Made by a program: the position numbers and the translations under genes. Shown here one piece after another: positions 8,747-13,218 of a stretch of DNA of 13,218 nt. Origin of the DNA: Mesorhizobium sp. (lineage in GTDB: Bacteria; Pseudomonadota; Alphaproteobacteria; Rhizobiales; Rhizobiaceae); assembly GCA_019509685.1 (NCBI GenBank), contig JAEKLU010000253.1, positions 1 to 13,218 on the forward strand. The letters run 5' to 3'. Numbering within the stretch: position 1 is the first letter of the stretch; each line of letters opens with the position of its first letter. The notes under the pieces were generated by a model. It ran no database searches. It worked only from the letters and a program-made list of their open reading frames with translations, and was not told where the DNA came from.

Positions 8747-10117
8747 ATGGACACCCAGCCCGCCCCTTTCGTGCCGCCGGCGCCCAAGCCGCGGACCACG
8801 CCGCCGTCGACGCTGGAGATGATGCGCATCGTCTACCGCAACCCGCTCGAATTGTGGGGCGAGCACACCTACAACGAACCCTGGATTTCGGCGAATGGCG
8901 TTGGTGGACATCTGATCGTCGCCAACGACCCCGGCCTCATCCGCCATGTGCTGATCGACAACGCCAAGAACTACAAGATGGCGACGGTGCGCCAGCTGAT
9001 CCTGCGACCGATCCTGCGGGATGGCCTGCTCACCGCCGAGGGCGAGGTGTGGAAGCGCTCGCGCAAGGCGATGGCGCCGGTGTTCACGCCGCGCCACATC
9101 TTCGGCTTCGCAAAGCCGATGCTGAAGCGCACGCAGGAATTCGTCAGCCGCTACGAGGCCGGCGGCATGACCGATGTCGCCCACGACATGACGCTGCTCA
9201 CCTACGATATCCTGGCCGAGACGCTGTTTTCCGGCGAGATCGCCGGCGAGCCGGGCAGCTTCGCCAAGGAGATCGACCGGCTGTTCGAGACGATGGGCCG
9301 CGTCGATCCGCTCGACCTGTTGCGCGCGCCGGCATGGCTGCCGCGTCTGACGCGCATCCGCGGCCGCAAGACCATGGCCTATTTCCGCGACATCGTCGCC
9401 GGCACGGTCAGGATGCGCGAAGAGCGGATGAAGCGTGATCAGGGTAACGTGCCGCAGGATTTCCTGACGCTTCTGCTCAAGGCCGAAGGCCCGGACGGGC
9501 TGACGCGCCCGGAAGTCGAGGACAACATCATCACTTTCATCGGCGCCGGCCATGAGACGACCGCGCGGGCGCTGGGCTGGACCATCTACTGTCTCGCCGA
9601 AGCGCCGTGGGAGCGCGACCGGGTCGAGGCTGAGATCGACGCGGTGCTGGCGCGTGAGCCCGATCCGACGAAATGGCTGGACGCCATGCCGTTCACCCGC
9701 GCCGCTTTCGAGGAGGCGCTCAGGCTCTATCCGCCGGCGCCGTCGATCAACCGCGAGCCGATCGAGACGGAGACCTGGAACGATCTGGTGCTGCCCAAGC
9801 GCGCCGCCGTGCTGGTCATGCCCTGGGTCGTGCACCGCCACCGCAAGCTGTGGGACAGGCCGGACGCCTTCATGCCGGAGCGCTTCCACCCGCAGAACCG
9901 CGACAAGATCGATCGCTTCCAGTATCTGCCCTTCGGCGCCGGCCCGCGCGTCTGCATCGGCGCCAGCTTCGCCATGCAGGAAGCCATCATCGCGCTGGCG
10001 ATCCTGTTGTCGCGCTTCCGCTTCGACGCTACGTCGCAGACCCGGCCATGGCCGGTGCAGAAGCTCACCACGCAGCCGCAGGGCGGCCTGCCGATGCAGG
10101 TCTCGCGCCGCACGTAG
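8747..10117 (+). CDS. Cytochrome P450
   Basis: This is a 456-residue soluble heme monooxygenase. The ATG at 8747 (MDTQPAPFVP) follows GCGGAG eight bases upstream; the in-frame ATG at 8627 would add 40 residues unlike the family. Landmarks in order: a Pro-rich N-terminus without a membrane anchor; helix C WKRSR (102-106); I-helix oxygen-activating motif GAGHETT (266-272); ExxR with Glu323 and Arg326; the PERF motif (377-380); and the heme loop FGAGPRVCIG (396-405) with Cys403 as the heme thiolate. All key residues are present, so an active enzyme is expected. It needs electron partners (ferredoxin or flavodoxin and a reductase), and none are encoded here; the neighbouring FMN reductase is not a typical P450 partner. 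The substrate is unknown, and the sequence suggests a long-chain or fatty-acid type group only loosely. Confidence 0.95.
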   Translation: MDTQPAPFVPPAPKPRTTPPSTLEMMRIVYRNPLELWGEHTYNEPWISANGVGGHLIVANDPGLIRHVLIDNAKNYKMATVRQLILRPILRDGLLTAEGEVWKRSRKAMAPVFTPRHIFGFAKPMLKRTQEFVSRYEAGGMTDVAHDMTLLTYDILAETLFSGEIAGEPGSFAKEIDRLFETMGRVDPLDLLRAPAWLPRLTRIRGRKTMAYFRDIVAGTVRMREERMKRDQGNVPQDFLTLLLKAEGPDGLTRPEVEDNIITFIGAGHETTARALGWTIYCLAEAPWERDRVEAEIDAVLAREPDPTKWLDAMPFTRAAFEEALRLYPPAPSINREPIETETWNDLVLPKRAAVLVMPWVVHRHRKLWDRPDAFMPERFHPQNRDKIDRFQYLPFGAGPRVCIGASFAMQEAIIALAILLSRFRFDATSQTRPWPVQKLTTQPQGGLPMQVSRRT

Positions 10118-10209
10118 AGCAAGTCCAGGAAAAAGGTTTCAGCGGTTAAGTTCGGCGACTTCGCCGTAACCCTCCGTCCGGAATTGCGCAAACAAAGAGA
10201 TAGGTTTGT

Positions 10210-11193
10210 TTACCGGTCGGCGACCGGCCGGCGCTGCTGGAACTGGCCGGCGGCGCGGAAGCGCCACAGATAGCTCGGCAGGATCGTCGCGATCGCCTGC
10301 GGCTGGATGCCGAGGCCGGCAAGCGTCCTGTTGGCCTTGGCGGCCTCGTCCGAGACGGTGTTGTGCTCGCGCAGCTGCTCGACCTGGTCCCTGGTCAAAA
10401 GCGGGCTGGGCAGCAGCTGGAGGATCGAGGCCTGGATGTTCGCCATCCAGAACGGCACCGGCGCCAAAAGGCGGCGACGCTCGATGACCGCCAGCAGCTC
10501 TTGCATGCATTCCTTGAAGGTCAGCACCTGCGGGCCGCCGAGCTCATAGACCTGGCCGCCCTTCACCTTGCCGTCGACCGAGCGCGCCACGGCCTCGGCG
10601 ACATCGCCGACATAGACCGGCTGGAATTTGTTCTGGCCGCCGCCGATCAGCGGCAGCACCGGCGAATAGCGCGCCATGTTGGCAAAACGGTTGAAGAAGC
10701 CGTCTTCAGGTCCGAAATTGATCGATGGCCGCAAGATGACGGCGTCGTTGATCGTCTCGAACACCGCCTTCTCGCCGGCGGCCTTGGTGCGGGCATAGTC
10801 CGACGGCGAATTCGCGTCGGCGCCAAGCGCCGAGATGTGGGTCAGGCCGGCGCCGACCGAACGGGCGGCTTCGGCGACGGCGCGGGCGCCGAACTCATGC
10901 ACGGTGTTGAACTTCTGCCGCCCAGTCTCGTGCAGGATGGCGACGAGGTTGACGACATGGTCGGCGCCTTGCACGGCGCGGTCGACTGACCAGCGCACGC
11001 GCACATTGGCCTGCACCGGCTGAATCTGGCCGACATTGCCAAGTGGCTGCAGATGGCCGGCAAGGTCGGGCCGCCGGCAGGCGACCCGGATGCGGTAGCC
11101 GCGCTTGGCGAGCGCGCGCACGACATGGCGACCGACGAAGCCCGAGCCGCCGAAGACGACGACGAGCTTGGGGGTCTGCAGGATTTCGGTCAT
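10210..11193 (-). CDS. NAD(P)-binding epimerase of the complex I NDUFA9 subunit family
   Basis: This 327-residue atypical short-chain dehydrogenase starts at ATG 11193 after GGAG with seven-base spacing; an upstream GTG at 11205 overlaps that site. The Rossmann motif GGSGFVG is at 15-21 after a hydrophobic strand. Ser121, Tyr133 and Lys137 (YARTK) supply the usual catalytic triad positions. RPSINFGPEDGFFNRF and the QPVYVGDVAEA segment are typical of the NDUFA9 and isoflavone-reductase-like group. In mitochondria NDUFA9 is an accessory subunit of NADH dehydrogenase; alphaproteobacterial homologs are its likely ancestors, and some associate with complex I. Whether this one does cannot be told here, since no nuo gene is nearby. 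It is downstream of doxX on the same strand, but a hairpin lies between. It is convergent with the P450 gene. Confidence 0.88.
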   Translation of the reverse strand: MTEILQTPKLVVVFGGSGFVGRHVVRALAKRGYRIRVACRRPDLAGHLQPLGNVGQIQPVQANVRVRWSVDRAVQGADHVVNLVAILHETGRQKFNTVHEFGARAVAEAARSVGAGLTHISALGADANSPSDYARTKAAGEKAVFETINDAVILRPSINFGPEDGFFNRFANMARYSPVLPLIGGGQNKFQPVYVGDVAEAVARSVDGKVKGGQVYELGGPQVLTFKECMQELLAVIERRRLLAPVPFWMANIQASILQLLPSPLLTRDQVEQLREHNTVSDEAAKANRTLAGLGIQPQAIATILPSYLWRFRAAGQFQQRRPVADR

Positions 11194-11250
11194 GACTGGC
11201 TCCACGCGCGAGTGCTTGGCTGAAGCCGTTTCTTAATCCGTTTCTCGCCA

Positions 11251-11285
11251 AAGGCAAAGAGCGACCGGAGGTCGCTCGTCGCCTT
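11251..11285 (-). terminator. Candidate terminator after the DoxX gene
   Basis: GAGCGACC (11259-11266) pairs with GGTCGCTC (11270-11277) around a three-base loop, extended by AAGGC/GCCTT outside a 3x3 internal loop. On the minus strand the core stem is followed by TTTGCCTTT. It lies 24 bases after the DoxX stop and may limit readthrough into the epimerase gene. Confidence 0.55.
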
Positions 11286-11309
11286 GTTTTGCATCAAGGG
11301 CGGATCCGC

Positions 11310-11762
11310 TCAGAAAGCCCTGCCGATGCGCGCGTCGACCGAGTGGCGGTTGCCGCCGCGGATGACGAAGAAAGCCAGGATCGCGGCCCACAGCAGCGAC
11401 TTTTCAGCGCCTGAAAAGCCCTGGCCCATGGTCACCCAATGGAACCAGACGGTGACCAGAAGCACGATCAGGCCAGCAAAGGCGGCGGGGCGGGTGAGCA
11501 GGCCAATCGCGATCAGGATGCCGCCGAAGAACTCGGTGCAGGCCAGCAGCGGCGACCAGAAGACGCCCGGATAGAAGCCCAGGCCTTCGACCATTTCCGT
11601 GGCGCCGAACGGATTGACGATCTTCTGCGAGCCATGGATGGCCAGGCAGACGCCGGCAACGGCGCGGAGCAAGGTTTCGCTGGCGTCGTGGAGCGCCGAA
11701 TAGAGGCGGCCAAGCGCCGGGACGATCAGGCGGGCACAGCGAGGATCGGGGGTCGCGAGCAT
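11310..11762 (-). CDS. DoxX family membrane protein
   Basis: This is a 150-residue integral membrane protein. The ATG at 11762 follows AGAAGGAGA, a near-perfect ribosome binding site, so the 10-residue extension upstream is rejected. After a polar N-terminus of about 30 residues come four predicted helices at roughly 32-46, 69-89, 93-111 and 121-136. Conserved features of the family are the first-helix end with HGSQKI (43-48), the EFFGGILIAIGLLTRPAA block (77-94) and WFHW (106-109). DoxX proteins are related to the small subunit of thiosulfate:quinone oxidoreductase of Acidianus, but most bacterial members have no proven activity; redox stress and membrane roles have been suggested. The gene stands alone between two terminator-like hairpins. 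Phased AAGTTAAC repeats lie 55-72 bases upstream. Confidence 0.9.
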   Translation of the reverse strand: MLATPDPRCARLIVPALGRLYSALHDASETLLRAVAGVCLAIHGSQKIVNPFGATEMVEGLGFYPGVFWSPLLACTEFFGGILIAIGLLTRPAAFAGLIVLLVTVWFHWVTMGQGFSGAEKSLLWAAILAFFVIRGGNRHSVDARIGRAF

Positions 11763-11793
11763 GGTCTCTCCTTCTTGGTGACGATCTCGCAAA

Positions 11794-11812
11794 CGCCCGA
11801 CGGTTCCGGGCG
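11794..11812 (-). repeat. Inverted repeat in the DoxX leader
   Basis: CGCCCG (11794-11799) and CGGGCG (11807-11812) are perfect complements around a seven-base loop, 32-50 bases upstream of the DoxX start. It could be a leader hairpin or an operator. Confidence 0.35.
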
Positions 11813-11816
11813 AGTC

Positions 11817-11834
11817 AAGTTAACAAAAGTTAAC
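11817..11834. repeat. Two AAGTTAAC repeats one helical turn apart
   Basis: AAGTTAAC occurs at 11817-11824 and again at 11827-11834, a ten-base period. Each contains the palindrome GTTAAC, so the pair is both direct and inverted. The TTAA cores are six bases apart, one less than the TTAA-N7-TTAA of CtrA sites. Its place upstream of the DoxX gene suggests a regulator site. Confidence 0.4.
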
Positions 11835-11873
11835 CTTTCTCATCATGTTTTATGGTCGCGGATGTAAACGCAG

Positions 11874-11897
11874 AAAACCCCGCCGAAGCGGGGTTTT
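11874..11897 (-). terminator. Strong intrinsic terminator with UUCG loop
   Basis: AAAACCCCGC (11874-11883) and GCGGGGTTTT (11888-11897) form ten perfect pairs. On the minus strand the loop is C(TTCG)G, an extra-stable tetraloop, and the stem runs into TTTTCTGCGTTT. It therefore ends transcripts coming from the dehydrogenase gene, or from a start within the 244 bases between. Confidence 0.8.
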
Positions 11898-12141
11898 CCG
11901 GGCAGTGCCAGCACCGAAACAAGGCTCACGAGGCAGCCTGACCTGAGACGGTATCAAGGCGGCGTGAAGCAAGCACGCCCACCTCGGCCCTGAACGCCCG
12001 GCGCGGCCCGCCAGCCGCGAGCCGAACGAAGCCAATCAAGCGGCTCGCGGTGTGGGTGCCGAGAATGGGTCGTTTCAGAGCCGAAAAAGGTTCAAAGGAT
12101 GAAGCAAGAAAGCGCGCGCGTTCTCGAAATTGGCACTTGTT
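11898..12141 (-). other. Gene-free structured stretch: 3' UTR or candidate small RNA
   Basis: The interval between the DoxX and dehydrogenase genes (11763-12141) holds no supportable coding region. This part can fold on the minus strand into CCGCGAGCCG pairing with its complement (12015-12024 and 12041-12050, 16-base loop), then a six-pair hairpin (11961-11966 with 11974-11979), then a weaker five-pair one (11922-11939), before the UUCG terminator. I found no good promoter and it matches no RNA family I recognise (not tmRNA, SRP RNA or 6S as far as I can see). A long 3' UTR of the dehydrogenase mRNA is the simplest reading. Confidence 0.4.
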
Positions 12142-13146
12142 TCAGGCCGAGTAGCGCTCGGCGAACTCGGAGATGCGCTGGACGACGGCCTTGGACGCGG
12201 TGATGCCGCGCGCCTTGGCCTTCTCGGCGGCCTCTGCCCGCGAGCGTCCAGGGATGTGCACACCGTAGCGCCGCCGCAACCGCTCGAGCTGGTCTTTCAT
12301 GCGCAGTTCGAAATCCGGATCGAGCAATTTAGGCTCGATGGCTAATATAAACAGGCCGGTGCCGGGGCTGTCCGGCCCGCCGGTGAACCAGGGCGCGTCG
12401 AGCGACCAGTTGGCGCCGGAAATGCCGGCAGCCAGCACCTCGACCATCAGCGCGATGTTGGCGCCGCGCTGGCCGCCGAAGGCAAGCATCGCGCCTTTCA
12501 TCGCCGCCGCCGGGTCGGTGGTCGCATTGCCGTTGGCATCGAGCGCCCAGCCTTCGGGAATTTTCTTGCCGTCCTCGGCCGCCTTGCGGATGTTGACGAA
12601 GGCGGTGGCGCTCGACGACTGGTCGATGACCAGAGGCGGACCGTCGGCGGCAGGCGCCGCAAAGGACATCGGGTTGGTGCAATAGACCGGCTTGATCGAG
12701 CCGGAGCCGGCAAGCACGGCCGGGCCGTTGGTGGCGGCGAAGGAGACCAGCCCCTGTTCGGCCAGGCGCCCGGTGAAATAGCCGAGCGCGCCGCAGGTAT
12801 AGGCGTTCTTCTGCGAGAAGATCGACACACCGAACAGCTTCGCCGCCTTGGCCAGATCCTCGATCGAGCGGTCGAAACCGGTATGGGCAAGCCCGCCACG
12901 GGCGTCCGACAGATAGACGGCGAGCGCCGGCCTTGTGATCACCGGCTCGGCATTGCCATCGATGCGGCCGGCTTCGAACGCTTCGAGATAGTCGATGAAA
13001 TGCGACAGGCCGACGGTCGACAGGCCTTCCGCTTCCGCGGCGATGATCGAGGCGGTCAGCGACTGCGCCGCTTCCTCATTGGCGCCGGCGCCGAGCGCCG
13101 CCATCCGGCATAGGCCTGTCGCCTGGTCGAGACTGAGTTGCATCAT
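12142..13146 (-). CDS. Ldh family (malate/lactate dehydrogenase type 2) oxidoreductase, atypical active site
   Basis: This 334-residue NAD(P)H-dependent 2-oxoacid or imino-acid reductase belongs to the family of YlbC, DpkA, sulfolactate and ureidoglycolate dehydrogenases, distinct from classical Rossmann lactate dehydrogenases. ATG 13146 follows AGGA five bases upstream; ATG 13143 is an alternative. Recognisable blocks are the N-terminal helix pair (AAEAEGLST, 36-44), TNPMSFAAP, the DQSSSATAF loop, GWALDANGNATTDP and GGQRGAN followed by the MVEVLAAGISGA helix. The usual Ser-His-Gly-x-x-Arg catalytic motif is replaced: residues 44-49 are TVGLSH, with Val at the catalytic His position and His49 where Arg is expected. 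The enzyme may use another acid-base or belong to a divergent subgroup. The substrate is unknown. It is probably a single-gene transcript ending at 11874-11897. Confidence 0.85.
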   Translation of the reverse strand: MMQLSLDQATGLCRMAALGAGANEEAAQSLTASIIAAEAEGLSTVGLSHFIDYLEAFEAGRIDGNAEPVITRPALAVYLSDARGGLAHTGFDRSIEDLAKAAKLFGVSIFSQKNAYTCGALGYFTGRLAEQGLVSFAATNGPAVLAGSGSIKPVYCTNPMSFAAPAADGPPLVIDQSSSATAFVNIRKAAEDGKKIPEGWALDANGNATTDPAAAMKGAMLAFGGQRGANIALMVEVLAAGISGANWSLDAPWFTGGPDSPGTGLFILAIEPKLLDPDFELRMKDQLERLRRRYGVHIPGRSRAEAAEKAKARGITASKAVVQRISEFAERYSA

Positions 13147-13156
13147 GGCTGTCCTA

Positions 13157-13185
13157 GGGGAGTAGGGGAATAAGGGAGTAGGGGG
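13157..13185. repeat. G-rich short tandem repeat, potential G-quadruplex
   Basis: On the plus strand four G runs (13157-13160, 13165-13168, 13174-13176, 13181-13185) are separated by AGTA, AATAA and AGTA. This fits the G3+N1-7 quadruplex pattern and an approximate eight-base tandem repeat. It lies 11-39 bases upstream of the dehydrogenase start, on the template strand. Confidence 0.6.
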
Positions 13186-13218
13186 AAATTGTGGTGGCAA
13201 TAGCGAATACGGATTGAA

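Noticed and set aside
10190..10211. AAACAAA/TTTGTTT inverted repeat at the end of the epimerase gene as a terminator
   Set aside because: The stem is only seven A/T-rich pairs with an eight-base loop, and it overlaps the stop codon; it would be too unstable.
11850..12263. Short Arg-rich minus-strand frames (11850-12035 and 12075-12263)
   Set aside because: Compositions are typical of noncoding GC-rich DNA, one overlaps the terminator and the other the dehydrogenase gene, and neither has a ribosome binding site.

Overview
The window looks like chromosomal DNA of a high-GC alphaproteobacterium, most likely Mesorhizobium or a close relative in the Rhizobiales. The evidence is a proton-translocating transhydrogenase alpha subunit split into pntAA and pntAB, a short aa3-type cytochrome oxidase subunit IV gene directly upstream of it, GyrB of about 820 residues, and an NDUFA9-type epimerase. 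This assignment comes from gene content and recalled family features, not from a database search. I see no rRNA, tRNA, CRISPR array or insertion sequence.

Layout. Positions 1-382 (-) hold the N-terminal part of an alpha/beta hydrolase that runs off the window. Positions 631-4023 (+) hold a respiratory and redox cluster: aa3 oxidase subunit IV, pntAA, pntAB and pntB. pntB is broken by a frameshift near 3305-3313. A bidirectional terminator at 4061-4092 separates it from the minus-strand block. Reading that block in its own direction, gyrB (7728 to 5257) is followed by a 25-residue membrane microprotein (5116 to 5039) that overlaps the ribosome binding site of a four-helix membrane protein gene (5029 to 4115). 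A candidate stress sigma-factor promoter and a cluster of TTGTGA half-sites lie just upstream of the microprotein. An NADPH-dependent FMN reductase (8560 to 7982, -) is divergent from a cytochrome P450 (8747-10117, +), and a possible shared operator lies between them. The last block is all minus strand: an Ldh-family dehydrogenase (13146 to 12142), a structured gene-free stretch ending in a UUCG-loop terminator, a DoxX-family membrane protein (11762 to 11310) and the NDUFA9-like epimerase (11193 to 10210).

How the genes fit together. The oxidase subunit and transhydrogenase both act at the cytoplasmic membrane in respiration and NAD(P)H balance. The FMN reductase, P450, DoxX, epimerase and dehydrogenase are also redox or quinone related, but only the 631-4023 cluster and the microprotein-membrane protein pair show operon-like spacing. 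The most notable points are the interrupted pntB, the coupled microprotein with its candidate promoter, the dehydrogenase lacking the usual Ser-His-Gly motif, and the structured region at 11874-12141.
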